From: Peronospora farinosa
Taxonomy: Eukaryota; Oomycota; Peronosporomycetes; Peronosporales; Peronosporaceae
Direction of reading: 5' to 3'
Assembly: GCA_947646735.1 (NCBI GenBank)
Contig: CANTFK010000107.1
Location: 124,001-188,000 of the forward strand
Length of the DNA: 64,000 bases
Shown in pieces: positions 52,289 to 62,748 of the stretch (the first letter of the stretch is position 1; each line of letters starts with the position of its first letter). The notes under the pieces are model-generated. The model saw only the letters and a program-made list of their open reading frames with translations, did no database searches and was not told the origin of the DNA. A program made the position numbers and the translations under genes.

Positions 52289-52753
52289 GTGGTGGAGGGA
52301 AAACCCTGTCCGATTCTTTCATCGGACTTGTCTGCTGAGTTAGACGGGTTTGCCCGTGTAACTCGTGAGCTACGTTGTGATGTTGATCACGAACGGGATA
52401 AGCTTCGCCGCTTAGAGGACATTGTGCGACATCTTGGGTTTGACCATGGTAAGTCTCGGGCAAACAATGTTGTCGCACTATTGGAGAATGAATGGCGACT
52501 TCATTCTCTAAGCAAGGAGCTGGCGACAGCTCGTCAGGAGATCGTCCAATATCATGGGAAGATCTCATCTCTTCACGACCAGGTATCGAATCTGGTTCGT
52601 GACAACAAGAATCTGAAGGGGATTCTTGAGAGTAATGGCTATCTCGTCGTTCGAAGAAGCCGCGTACTGAACGTACGGACGAAGACGTCCCACGTAAAAC
52701 GTAGGATGCGTACGCATCCTGCGTGGCAACTCGATCGTGTATGCGTTTCCTAG
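52289..52753 (+). CDS. Second antisense reading frame, coiled-coil (154 aa)
   Basis: Follows the 50938 frame on the same strand. Residues about 15-115 form a coiled-coil-like helix (HERDKLRRLEDIVRHLGFDH; LSKELATARQEIVQYHGKIS). Its last 190 bp overlap, in antisense, the integrase C-terminal frame (52565-53278). The antisense frame at 22952-24208 also ends in a coiled-coil-like helix, so the two antisense frames here may be parts of one protein broken by stops between 51754 and 52288. Confidence 0.4.
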   Translation: MVEGKPCPILSSDLSAELDGFARVTRELRCDVDHERDKLRRLEDIVRHLGFDHGKSRANNVVALLENEWRLHSLSKELATARQEIVQYHGKISSLHDQVSNLVRDNKNLKGILESNGYLVVRRSRVLNVRTKTSHVKRRMRTHPAWQLDRVCVS

Positions 52754-53278
52754 GCGGCGCAATACACGAAACGGGCCGATGTACTTGGGCAACAATTTAT
52801 TGCTGCCCTCGTTGGTCACTACATGTTTAGGTAGGTTTACTGTTGACAGTAAAACTAATTCACCTTCAATAAATGTCTGAGCATTTGTCCTTCCATTATT
52901 GTCTGCGTTTCTTTTTTGCTTATCCACCGCTTCTGTGATGGAGTCTTGCACGAAACGGACTACCGCTTCACGAGTCAGCAGGAAATCCTCAGCTGACTCG
53001 TTGCTTTTGGCTGCAGTGCATTTTGAATGCACTGCAGAGATATCGATCACTGATTCAGCGAGAACATTACTGTTCTTACTTGTGATACCTCGAACGATGC
53101 TGATATCTTCAGCATCGTTATCAGTAAGAGCGTCATCGCTCTTACTTTCCTCCTCTTCACCGAAGTCGAATGGTACGACTTCGGTTACTTTCGCGTCGTC
53201 CCTAACGTGGTCGCGTGATGAGCAAGAGCCAGATTGGTTCTCGCTCGAGCGAGTCTCTCCCCCTTTAGTTAGAGTCAC
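52565..53278 (-). pseudogene. Integrase C-terminal GPF/Y region with acidic extension
   Basis: 237 aa. An acidic Ser-rich part is followed by EGELVLLSTVNLPKHVV, KLLPKYIGPFRVLRRLGNAY and RTHPTFYVGRLRPY, the GPF/Y module of gypsy integrases. No chromodomain follows. It is separated from the catalytic core by stops or shifts around 53280-53470. Confidence 0.75.
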
Positions 53279-53321
53279 TCTCTACTAAGGTCGGGACACG
53301 TGGATGGCAAAGGCCATTTAC

Positions 53322-54153
53322 TTAGAACGGTGTATGCTTCGTGGACGCATGCACTGAGTTGTTGATGGCGAATTCGATCATCGACAAAAACTCACTCCAA
53401 CTCGTGAACGAGTAGACGTACCCTCGAAGAGATACTTCGAGGACGCGATTGGCGCGTTCAGTCTGACCATCAATCTGGTTGGTCAGAAGTAGACATTGTG
53501 AGCCGTGTTCCAAGTGTTTGGAACACGGAACGCCAAAACTCAGCCGTGAACCGGGGGTCCCTATCGGACACAAGTTTACGGAGTAACCCGTGCAATCGAA
53601 AGATTGTATCGATAAACACTCGAGCACAGCCCTCTGCTGTGATCGACTCAGGTAAAGCAACAAGATGTACCATCTTGCTGAACCTGTCTGCAAACACGAG
53701 AATACCATTATTCCCGTGAGCGTCTTTAGAGAACCCAAAGACGAAGTCCATTGATACGGACTCCCAGCACTCTGCCGGAACAATGTCCCGTTCACGCTTT
53801 AGGATCGGATAGAAACCATCTATCAGATCCATGGACGAAAAGATGGTACTCTTAGACATACCATTTATGATTACGTCCTTTCTCGGTATCGGCGTTTGCG
53901 CCGGTATCGTTGCAGGGTTCAGCTTATTGAACGCGTGTACTATCCGCCACCCTCCTGTGGCCTTGCGCACACAGAAAGTCGGAGAGCTGTGAGGTGAAGT
54001 TGACTCCCTCACATGGCCCGCTGCTAGGCGATCGGCAAAGAACTTGTCGATCGCCTCGACCTGTTCCCGAGGCAGTGGCCACTGCTTCATGACACAATAT
54101 TTTGTGCCAGGAACAAGATCGATCTCGTGTCGAGTACCTTTATGCTTAGGCAA
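53322..54153 (-). pseudogene. RT N-terminus fused by deletion to integrase core
   Basis: From 54153: RHEIDLVPGTKYCVMKQWPL, PTFCVRKATGGWRIVHAFNK and SKSTIFSSMDLIDGFYPILK (RT fingers). At about 53770-53800 it passes directly, in frame, into integrase: CWESVSMDFVFGFSKDAHGN and LVSDRDPRFTAEFW, then after a frameshift DGQTERANRVLE. The RT catalytic YxDD, RNase H and the HHCC finger are deleted. Confidence 0.8.
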
Positions 54154-54650
54154 CTCGCACGGTACGGTTCAATAAAAACATCCTTGAATTTGACCAAATC
54201 CTTATACAAAGGATTTGACTTCAGAGACTCCCAGGATTGCGATGTATATCGCTCAGTCCGAGTCTTCTTATCAAGGACACTTTCGTCCATTGATGAGCTG
54301 CTGAGAACCCGTTCGTTCTGGGCAAAAACTATTGCTGACCGAATGTCAGTCATGTACTCGTCCTCTGCGACGAGAACACAGATCTGCTTGACTTTGCCAC
54401 TACGCAGATCACGCAAGAACCTTTTAGGTTCTAGCGTAGGCAACTGAGTTATCTCCAAAGTTAACTTCGAAGGCGCGATCAGATCAAGTGTATAAGCGCC
54501 TACGTTTGATCCGTCATTAACCAAGACGTTCAACGTCTCGGTTACTTCTTGGGGACTTATTCCCTCAGTAATTATTTCCTGGGGACTTATTCCCGCAGGC
54601 TCGATGGAACTTGTTCCATCGACTTCCTCTAGCTGTGGTGGCGCAACCAC
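54087..54650 (-). pseudogene. Protease-RT linker region of the gypsy element
   Basis: 187-aa frame with acidic linker sequence and SWESLKSNPLYKDLVKFKDV, the conserved lead-in to RT, overlapping the RT frame by a frameshift at about 54090-54150. Confidence 0.6.
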
Positions 54651-54671
54651 AGCGAGATCCTCTATGATAAA

Positions 54672-55328
54672 CTATCTAGTTGATCTAGGATTACCGTGTT
54701 GCCGCTTTTGGGCAACCGGTTTAATTTTCGGTGAATGCTGCCCTCTAGGCGAGCATTCATGTTCCGGTCCACTCGACTTATTCGAGTGGTGGACCTTCGG
54801 CGCTGCCTGTGCTTGTGCACAGCCACCGGCAGCTTGCTGTACAGCGTGACTGATTGTCACGCTGAGTTCTTGTGCAGTCGTACTAACGACCGAACCACAA
54901 TTGAGGCCATCACACTCACTCGTAGTACATTCACACGCTTTTAACCGCTCCAAGACGTTCATCAGATGGCCATCTGATGAACAAGCGGCAGGCATCTTCA
55001 CGGTTCGATGCTGCCAGCTGACCCATGGCTCGTACCTATTGAGCCATGGTAATCCTAGGATGACATCAAATTTGTCATCCAGATCAAGTACGATGAAATC
55101 ATCATCGTACTTTTTGCCTTCAAGCGTGTAGTGAATTCCCACTACACGTTTCTTTGCTGTTACGGATGTGCCAGTTGCAAGGCGCACCGTCATCCTCGTT
55201 GGAGGGGTCTCGCGCTCAACATATTTGAGCCTACGATTATCTAGCGATTGGCGTCGAACAAAGTTGTTCGAAGCCCCACAATCAACTAGGGCGCGAAGTG
55301 ACATGTTCTTTGTCACTTCAATCTTCAA
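54672..55328 (-). CDS. gypsy retropepsin domain
   Basis: 218 aa with the aspartic-protease loop LRALVDCGASNNFVRR, FIVLDLDDKFDVILGLPWLN (flap and ILGLPWL) and the WxxRTV strand. The catalytic Asp is present; the usual Ser/Thr after it is Cys. Intact as a frame, normally cleaved from a Gag-Pol polyprotein. Confidence 0.75.
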   Translation of the reverse strand: MKIEVTKNMSLRALVDCGASNNFVRRQSLDNRRLKYVERETPPTRMTVRLATGTSVTAKKRVVGIHYTLEGKKYDDDFIVLDLDDKFDVILGLPWLNRYEPWVSWQHRTVKMPAACSSDGHLMNVLERLKACECTTSECDGLNCGSVVSTTAQELSVTISHAVQQAAGGCAQAQAAPKVHHSNKSSGPEHECSPRGQHSPKIKPVAQKRQHGNPRSTR

Positions 55329-55471
55329 GGTGATGAGGGATACCTCATCACTGGGAGCGGCATCACACAGTGACTGTGTGTTGGGAGTAACCCTCGTTAA
55401 GAGTCCCGCGAACTCTCTTGACGTTGCTGGATCAGTAGGGCGCTCCGCCCCTACTGACCCCGACCGTTTTT

Positions 55472-55873
55472 TTATGGTCCACCACGTTGTTGCGATTTCG
55501 CAGCAACGTGGGACCCACGTCTCTGGCTCTTCTTGGCAGACGGACGATCGTCACTCCCAGTGTTACGAGACACTGGGCGTAGGGCACTACACTCATAAGC
55601 GTAGTGGCCCAACTTCTGACATCGATTGCACTTTTGCAATCGCTTGTACCCTGGAGAGCGAGGTCGCTCGCTCTCTACATAGGAGAGGTCCATTGGTTCT
55701 GGACCTCCGCCCTCCTGTCGTCTCGGTGGACGATAGGATCCCGAGTGGACGTGAGCCTGTTGTAGTCTAAAGTCCTCCTGTTTCGCTGCAGAGATCGCTT
55801 GATCCAGCGATTCTAGTTCCAAGCGGAACAGGTGGGTCTTAACAGGACCATCTGTCAGACCCTTGATGAACAC
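55472..55873 (-). pseudogene. gag: gag C-terminal part with CCHC knuckle
   Basis: Capsid end (FIKGLTDGPVKTHLFRLELE; QEDFRLQQAHVHSG) and nucleocapsid knuckle CNRCQKLGHYAYEC (about 55600-55640), followed by a basic tail. The region 55874-56300 upstream keeps capsid-like sequence but with stops. Confidence 0.75.
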
Positions 55874-56300
55874 AGTAGCCTGCGTTTGTTCATCGATTGG
55901 GTTCAGTACGATACAGCTAACGAGGTATCGTACGTGTTGGGCATAAGCGTGTATATCACGCTTACCCCGTTTTAAATCCAGGAGCTCAGCCTGAGCCCTG
56001 AATTCGGCGCGAGGCGGTTCAAATGTGTGTTTGAGCCGCGCCTTGAAGACGTCATACGTTGGGAAAACGTATGAGTCGTGCAGTTTGAGCCCTAAGGCCC
56101 AAGCTTTGGCACGTCCAAGTTCGACATGGCGAACTTGACCTTCATCGCATCTTCATCGATGCGACGAGCCTCAATGGCATCGTCGAGCTCGACGAACCAT
56201 CTTAACAAGAAATCGCTTTCGACTGCCTTACATCAATCTTCAAGGACTCGGGTAGACGTGTATACGTCGACCCGGCAGCAACAGCACTAGCCTGCTGTTG

Positions 56301-56653
56301 TCAAAACAGTTCAGACTGCTGAGCACCCTGCTGCATCAACAAGTCAGCTTGTTGAGCGCCTTGTTCTCTTAACAGGTCAACCTGTTGAGAACCTTGCTCC
56401 TGTAGCAAGGTGAGTTTCTTCACAACTTCGTCAAGTTCATGCTGTTTGAACTTGGCGATGGTTGCATGTTGGTCGTCTCCGCTAAGAGAGAGCAACATGG
56501 CACCAACGGCAGGGTTGCCGATGGTTTAGCCATACGCTGAACCGCATTCCATTCGAGGTCACTCAAATGGCGGAAATCATCACGCGTTGCGTGATGACGT
56601 TCATCACCCGCTGATTCCATAGTGGATGGTGCGGTGGTCGCTGAACGGAACAC
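56301..56653 (-). pseudogene. gag: gag N-terminal part with QEQG-type heptad repeats
   Basis: Two overlapping frames (56653-56420 and 56498-56301). The second carries tandem copies of LLREQGAQQADLL-like units, a short coiled-coil repeat, and a stop or shift separates it from the capsid. Confidence 0.55.
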
Positions 56654-56667
56654 GAAGTGCTACCAGG
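56651..56667 (-). other. Primer-binding site
   Basis: Immediately inside the 5' LTR the minus strand reads CCTGGTAGCACTTCGTG. TGGTAGCACTTCGTG would pair with a tRNA 3' end of the form ...GTGCTACCA. Confidence 0.7.
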
Positions 56668-57125
56668 TGTAATGGGGCACCCTCCGACTATACTGATTAC
56701 AGTATAGTCTACTTTCACTTATTACAGTGAAAGCAGGTGCCTAAATTGCCTCACGTACACGTGAGCAGAGGAAGGGAATCAATTAAACAAACGCTTAGAA
56801 GTAGGGAAAAAGAGAACTGTATTTAGTATAGTTAACTATCTAATACAACTAATCTGTTATAACCTATGTTAACTATATTAAACTACAACTATGTATGTTG
56901 ATAACTTGCCCTCCACTCATTGGGCGCGTTCATCGGTCATTGGTCAACGCGCTGGTTGATATGATGGCCCATCTCAACCAATGATAGGGCATCTCCAACT
57001 TCAAGGAGATTTAGGAACAATATTATAAGAAAAGAAAATATTGTCAAATATTATTAGTTATAATAATATTTTTATTGACACTTCATATAAGTGTCAATAT
57101 TATGTAACGGGCTCACCCCGTTACA
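56668..57125 (-). repeat. 5' LTR of the 50385-57125 element
   Basis: 458 nt, TGTAATGGGG to CCCGTTACA (plus-strand reading). Contains the perfect hairpin GACTATACTG/CAGTATAGTC (about 56686-56709). Confidence 0.9.
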
Positions 57126-57623
57126 GTCTTAACTCCGCGTGCGGTGGTGGTGGTGTTGGTCGGCGCTTGAAGCGCAGTACCACCGTTGTCGGTCGCTTGA
57201 AGCGATCCGCACAACGAACTTCTAAGAACAAAAGCTTTACTTGCTACTCGCAGAAGCTTATTCAGCTTCTCATGTGCAGTGAGCAGTAATTAGGAAATTT
57301 AAGACTGACTTATATTTAATAGAGAATTTTTTTATAAAATGTAAACTACTGATTGGTCAAATGTAAATACGTAGAAACGTATCACTACGTGCGAGCTTTA
57401 ATGTATATTAAGCTCGCTGATGACGTTCGTCTGTAACGTCATCATGACGCTTGGGCGTCACTCCCGTTGAATGTGAATCCATCCATGGATATCACATCCA
57501 CGAGGGTGGGTCATATTGATGTGCCTCACCCAAGTGGGAGATCTAAGGTACCAAGTACCCTTTTAGACCTCCCCTTTAAGTATCAGATATTTAACAGATT
57601 CGTGTAACTATTAGCCCGTTATA
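57126..57623 (-). repeat. LTR remnant, reverse orientation, family of the 21076 LTR
   Basis: Matches the reverse of 21076-21674 and parallels 26314-26890 (for example AAGCTCGCTGATGACGT and ATGTGAATCCATCCATGGAT). It abuts the 5' LTR of the preceding element, which therefore seems to have inserted into or recombined with it. Confidence 0.65.
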
Positions 57624-57881
57624 GATGCAGTCTATTGCTGCACGAGATATGCGCCATCAATCCACGAACAGGTGCAGAATAACGAAGGCGTAAAATAAAA
57701 TCCACAACGATCTCAGTTAAATTCATGAGCATTCTGAATGTCCGGTATTGAATTTTGGCGCACCAATGCTCATTACATGATGGACCTAAAGCGGTAAAGT
57801 TGTTGACATTCCTTCCTTTGATTAATATCCACAAAATTTAAGATGTACTGGTGCCAAATTGAGTCAACCATGTATTCTTTT

Positions 57882-59252
57882 TCATTCGTGTAAGTCACCA
57901 TTTTCATCGTCTTGTCGGAATACTGGGGTCCAATCCACGGCGCGTTCAATGTCAGCAGCAGGCTGCCACCACTCGAGGAAACTCACAATCAGATACAGCA
58001 CCGCAGCCATAACAGAGGCCAACAATCCCGCCACTGGACCAATTCCGTGGTAAAGCTGCAGTCGGTTAACCAGGGAGGTGTCTGGGAGTGCACAAACCTT
58101 CTCGTATATTTTTTCTGTTTGCACAGCAACAGCGTCCCAGTTATACATCTTCGCCACACGGTCATGGAACTTCAGCCTATCGACATCCGCTAGCCGCGGC
58201 ACTGCAGCCAAAACCGCCTCCGCCAGCGCCTCTGGCGTAATATCTGTAGCAAACTGCACCATATCAGGTGGTAGCACTTCGGGCACTCCACCAACCCGCG
58301 TGCTCACAACAAAGAGGCCACAAGCCGCAGCTTCCAGAATAGCGATGCAGAAACTTTCAGTCAACGAGCTGTTAAGAAATATGTGCCCTTGACATAGCAC
58401 ATCCCGCACCTGGGCGTGTGGCACCGCCCCATACAGCGTCACTCGATCGTGCAGTCTATACTTCTCTCTCATTTCTTCCAGTAGAAGCCGTTTTGATCCG
58501 TCTCCTCCGATCAGGAACTCTACTCTTGAGTCTTGCGCACACACTAATGGAATCGCTCTCGCCACAAGGTCAATTCCTTTACGATAGACCAGTCTTGAGA
58601 TAATCACGACCGTAATTGGATCATTTGATTTACGTATTGCAGCAATTGGTGGAATAAACTTGGTTGCATCCACAGCATTAGGAATTGTCGATACTTTATC
58701 CGGACAAAGCGAAGCTCGAAGTACTAAATTCTCTCGACACGTGTGGGATACGCCAATGGCAGCATCGACAGTAGACATGGAGAACTTCATGACTTTATTC
58801 AAATGGACACTTGCAGCGTCTGCAAAGCCAAAGAGTGAGTGATCTGTGTACACTGTTTTAATATCCAAATCTAAAGCTTTAGCCTGAAGAAGACACTCAT
58901 GCATAAAGGTGGACGTAGCTTGATGACCATGAATAATCTGTACATTCTCCCGGACACAAATGGCTCGGAATAAAGCCAAATGATTAACAAACGTCGGATA
59001 TGTTACGTTATCTACCATGGGTATTACTGGTAGATAATAGACTTTAAGACCGTTTGTCATGTAGCGTACTCCAGAGCGTCGCGTAACGGGTTCGGAGCTA
59101 TTTTTACGAGATCCTGGAACGGCATGGGTAAGTATAATAACCTTGTGATCACGACGTAGTAAACACTGAGAAAGAGACCACATGTGCATCTCAACGCCAC
59201 CTAATCGAGGAAAGAAAAAGTCGCAGCACATGGCAATACACCGTCGTCCCAT
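57882..59252 (-). CDS. PIGA: PIG-A, catalytic subunit of GPI N-acetylglucosaminyltransferase
   Basis: 456 aa, one exon, ATG 59252. It catalyses the first step of GPI-anchor synthesis, transfer of GlcNAc from UDP-GlcNAc to phosphatidylinositol on the cytoplasmic face of the ER. It is a GT4-type glycosyltransferase: CCDFFFPRLGGVEMHMWSLS (residues 9-28), IIHGHQATSTFMHE, VYTDHSLFGFAD, GVSHTCRENLVLRA, IPNAVDATKF, VVIISRLVYRKGID, FLIGGDGSKR, and the donor-site motif NSSLTESFCIAILEAAACGL with the EX7E pattern. A single C-terminal membrane helix (about residues 402-424, VAGLLASVMAAVLYLIVSFL) anchors it, as in known PIG-A. Length and order match the family. Divergent from the OTC gene about 1 kb away. 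Confidence 0.95.
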   Translation of the reverse strand: MGRRCIAMCCDFFFPRLGGVEMHMWSLSQCLLRRDHKVIILTHAVPGSRKNSSEPVTRRSGVRYMTNGLKVYYLPVIPMVDNVTYPTFVNHLALFRAICVRENVQIIHGHQATSTFMHECLLQAKALDLDIKTVYTDHSLFGFADAASVHLNKVMKFSMSTVDAAIGVSHTCRENLVLRASLCPDKVSTIPNAVDATKFIPPIAAIRKSNDPITVVIISRLVYRKGIDLVARAIPLVCAQDSRVEFLIGGDGSKRLLLEEMREKYRLHDRVTLYGAVPHAQVRDVLCQGHIFLNSSLTESFCIAILEAAACGLFVVSTRVGGVPEVLPPDMVQFATDITPEALAEAVLAAVPRLADVDRLKFHDRVAKMYNWDAVAVQTEKIYEKVCALPDTSLVNRLQLYHGIGPVAGLLASVMAAVLYLIVSFLEWWQPAADIERAVDWTPVFRQDDENGDLHE

Positions 59253-60270
59253 GTTTTAAACTTGTCAAACGTTTGGAATTCGTTCCTTTTGGCTGATTTG
59301 TACTATCTTTTCAGTACATTCACTATAAGTTTTATTAGTGAGCGTTCGTGAAAGATTGCTCATCGATCTGAAAAAACTACTACATTTGACAACATTTGTC
59401 TTTCTGATGGCTGAGAACACCATTTAAACCCTTTATTGGCTGTACTATTAGAGTAGCCAACAACAGGTTCAAAGGTATTCAAATACGCCTTTGATTTTTA
59501 CTCAACTTGCTAGTGTGGCCCCGTATATATCCAAGTGAGCTGATTTCAGTTGATTTACGTAAACTTACGCCACTTGTTAGCCGTCCCGAGATGACAATTA
59601 GTTGCCCCCTAAGACCGTCGTGGCTTTGGCTGAAATCGCCTGTTTTGCCCCCTTCGATAAATGCGCTCGATCCGTGGAGGGCGCCACCACCACCTGCGCC
59701 TTCCCTCCTTTTTCATTTGATGTATGAGTCTGTCTTTTGATCTCCGCCATGCGGATAAATGATCTTCTTTCTAGTCCGGTCACATCTTGCTCGTAGCCAT
59801 TCCTTGAGAGGCAGTACGAAAAAAGCGACTTGCACACGTTTCTTCAAGCGTGGTGTTGTCTCCGTATCAAGACAAATGGTGAATAGTCTGCTACTCTCAT
59901 GTATAACCTGCTCGCTATCAAACCGATCGTGCTAACTTTAAACTCTGACTGTTTGTTTCATGCAATGTCGTCTCAAGACGAGTCTCCATGTCAACATTCC
60001 TCATCGAGTCATGACACGTTAGCAAATATACTTGTCCGACAGATACCGCTTTTCTGCCTGTCATGATTCCGTCGCATGAAATGCATGAAAGCTTAAAGCT
60101 AGTGCAGTCAGTTGTATCAAATGGATTATGATATACTTGCATTTGTTCGTTCGTTCTCAGCAGTTAACATTCCCATTATTAAATAAACAAGATCTCACAA
60201 ACCTCATAAGATTTGTCGTGTGCCCATTTCTGTGCTTCTACTCATCGTTCCAGCAGATCCTCGACCAGTC
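59253..60270. other. Intergenic region between divergent PIG-A and OTC genes
   Basis: About 1 kb that should hold both promoters. GCTCACTAATAAAACTT (minus strand, about 59319-59335) resembles a weak Inr for PIG-A. No gene supported. Confidence 0.4.
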
Positions 60271-61414
60271 ATGTCACTCGCGTCACTCACTAACCGATTC
60301 TTCTTTCCACGTCGTACAACAATCGTCTCGTTTCATAGCATTATGAGTAAACACGAACTCTTTTCGACTTGTACCAATTTGGCATCTCTCAAGGGACAAA
60401 ACTTTATGTCTACAGCGGAGCTGGATACGGAGCAACTTCTAGGACTTTTGACCAAAGCACAAGAGTTTAAAGTCACGTATTCGGATAAAGATACAAAGGC
60501 GTCGGCTTCTAAGCCACTTACGGGTGAAATCTGTTCAATGATTTTTCAAAAACGAAGTACGCGCACGCGCATTTCGAGTGAAGTGGGAATGCATTTGTTG
60601 GGTGGAAAAGGACTCTTTCTCTCATCTGATGATATTCAATTGGGTGTGAATGAAACACTCAAGGACACGGCACTTGTGCTCTCACGCTTTAATAGCCTTA
60701 TCCTAGCACGTGTGTACGACCACAAAGACATTCTAGAGCTTGGTGAATTGGCTACGGTGCCCGTGATAAATGCACTTTCGGACAAGTTCCACCCGTTGCA
60801 GATGTTGGCCGACTATATGACAGTCAAGGAACATTTTGGCAAAATCGAGGGTCTTACGTTTGCCTGGGTGGGTGACGGCAACAATGTACTGCACGACTAC
60901 ATGTTGGCCGCTCCTAAACTCGGTGCCAACATTCAGATTGCCACGCCTCAGGGCTATGAGCCCGACCAGGACGTCGTGGACGAGACCAAGCGCCTCGCCG
61001 CGCTTGCAGGTACCAAGGTTATCATGACCACCGACCCTGTGGAAGCTGTCAAGGGCGCAAACGTCGTGGCCACCGACACGTGGATCAGTATGGGCCAGGA
61101 GGAGGAGGCGCAAAAACGTCTCAAGGACTTTGCAGGCTACCAGATCACTAACAAGATGTTGCAAAATGCGCACGACGACCACGTCTTCCTGCACTGCCTG
61201 CCGCGTCACCAGGACGAGGTCGATGACGAGGTATGAAACATGACGGATTCATATTTGCTAGGTGACTGATATACTAACGAAACATTGCTGTGCTTTTGCT
61301 CTACTTGATTCATTGCAGGTCTTCTACGGACCCCGCTCGCTCGTGTTTGACGAGGCTGAGAATCGGCTGTGGACGGTGATGGCCGTGTACGCGTCGCTGC
61401 TTGGCAAGTTCTAG
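60271..61414 (+). CDS. Ornithine carbamoyltransferase, mitochondrial (join 60271..61230 and 61319..61414)
   Basis: 351 aa in two exons. It makes citrulline from ornithine and carbamoyl phosphate in arginine synthesis or the urea cycle. The carbamoyl-phosphate motif FQKRSTRTR (about 60547-60573), [25 protein letters not shown] and the ornithine-side HCLPRH (61192-61209) are present. The N-terminal 23 residues ([20 protein letters not shown] and on) are basic and hydroxylated without acidic residues, a typical mitochondrial presequence; this favours ATG 60271 over ATG 60343. The 88-nt intron (61231-61318) starts GTATGA, has a perfect branch point TACTAAC (61272-61278) and ends GCAG. Exon 2 completes [20 protein letters not shown]. 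Without splicing the frame would stop one codon after the exon end. Confidence 0.95.
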
Positions 61415-62748
61415 GTCAACACCTCAGACCAGGTCACTTTCTGTAACGCCGAGTCGTGGTGGTAAATGAATAATGACAGCCATGAACAAACCATGGTGCG
61501 CTTACGATTTCGTAGTACTCGCCAGACATTGTTTTCGTGCTGCCTCCTTTGTTTTTATGCTTTGTGTGAATCCGCGGCGGCGTTTGGCCTCGTAGCAGTG
61601 TGGAAAGCCAAGACCAAAGATCCATCGAAAGGTTCCCAATGAATCTTCTTTGCAGCAATGGGAGGTAACGACGGCGAGCAAGTTCCAAGTAAAATGAGGT
61701 GATCGTACATTGAGCAACGGATCCCCTCGGCGCACAACGGAATTTAATAAGTATGTTACGAGAGCACTTACTGATCCCTTTTGTCTGACATGCCGTGTCA
61801 ACATTATTTTCTGAAGCGGCGGAGCTAAATATACGGGCACTATGTGACTTCGACACGCCAAAGATCTCTCACCACGACGCCATTGTCAACAAGCTCTATG
61901 CTGGTGTTGAATTAACTAAGGTTAACGTTGAACTGCGAGGAAGCAGTGGTCATAACCATAACTGAATATACGGCTTATAGCCACCTCTTACAGCCGGTAA
62001 AACTCAAGAAAAAAAGAGAATGGTGCTTCATTCATTCTCGAGATCTGTCGGCTTTAAGGCCATCGATGTGCGTTGCTCGATCGTATTTACGCTGAGAGCA
62101 TCTCGTCGAGTAATGCAATGTAGATGGTCTTTGAGATTGATCGCCATCCCCACAGGTCTTTCTATTGAGCTGGTATCTTGTCCATCGACGAGATCTATAT
62201 GGCGACAAGAAGGGTTTACTTGCATGTATTTACCTGGATTACTGCGGTAAATGCGACCTAACAACGTCAGTGGCAGCGACTGTTCTGTGTACCTTTACGT
62301 ATGTTTAGGCCTAAGCACGACAGCTGAGAACTCTATATAGTCTTCATTTGCCAATATCAACCAACATGTTATCATTCACTGCATTGTAATTGCTTCATCT
62401 GATTTAATATCTATATTTGAAAGGAACATCATGCACTCGATGCACTGAATAAAGCAGGCCGCTTCATTTGTAAACAATCAAGCAAGAAAGCACTCTCTAA
62501 TGAAAAAAGTGACGACGGTGAGTACCAAGATGGACCTGTTAATGAATGAATCGCTTGGGAATGGCACACGTAACTTCAATCAATAGCAAGTCGTCGCCAA
62601 AGCGTGACGCTACGAGGGGCTCGATCAGCCTTGCGACGTTAAATTGGAAATACATCTGATTGGCTCATTTAAATACACTTTTGCTTCACTGAAATATTTA
62701 CAAAACTAGTCCCTTTGCTTTTTGTTGGTCAGACGTTCAGTTATAAAA
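61415..62748. other. Intergenic stretch, no supported gene
   Basis: About 1.3 kb. Minus-strand frames at 61434-61861 and 62028-62264 are short, with no start context, domain or clear splicing partners. Nothing else recognised. Confidence 0.45.

Larger units (their letters stand above)
50385..57125 (-). mobile_element. Ty3/gypsy element with two LTRs, internally deleted pol and dense hairpins
   Basis: A 6.7-kb minus-strand element: 5' LTR 56668-57125, primer-binding site, gag, protease, RT start fused to integrase, GPF/Y end, antisense frames, polypurine tract 50841-50853, 3' LTR 50385-50839. The LTRs are 455 and 458 nt and nearly identical. RT palm, RNase H and the integrase zinc finger are missing, so it cannot be autonomous. 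No target-site duplication was seen (flanks ACGAT and GTCTT). Almost the whole sequence consists of closely spaced perfect inverted repeats. Confidence 0.85.

Noticed and set aside
59598..59837. 79-aa minus frame containing MAEIKRQTHTSNEKGGKAQ
   Set aside because: Looks mildly protein-like but no exon partner, promoter or family; too weak to call.
62028..62264. 78-aa minus frame (RIYRSNPGKYMQVNPSCRHI)
   Set aside because: Could be a decayed exon, but no neighbours or splice signals support a gene.
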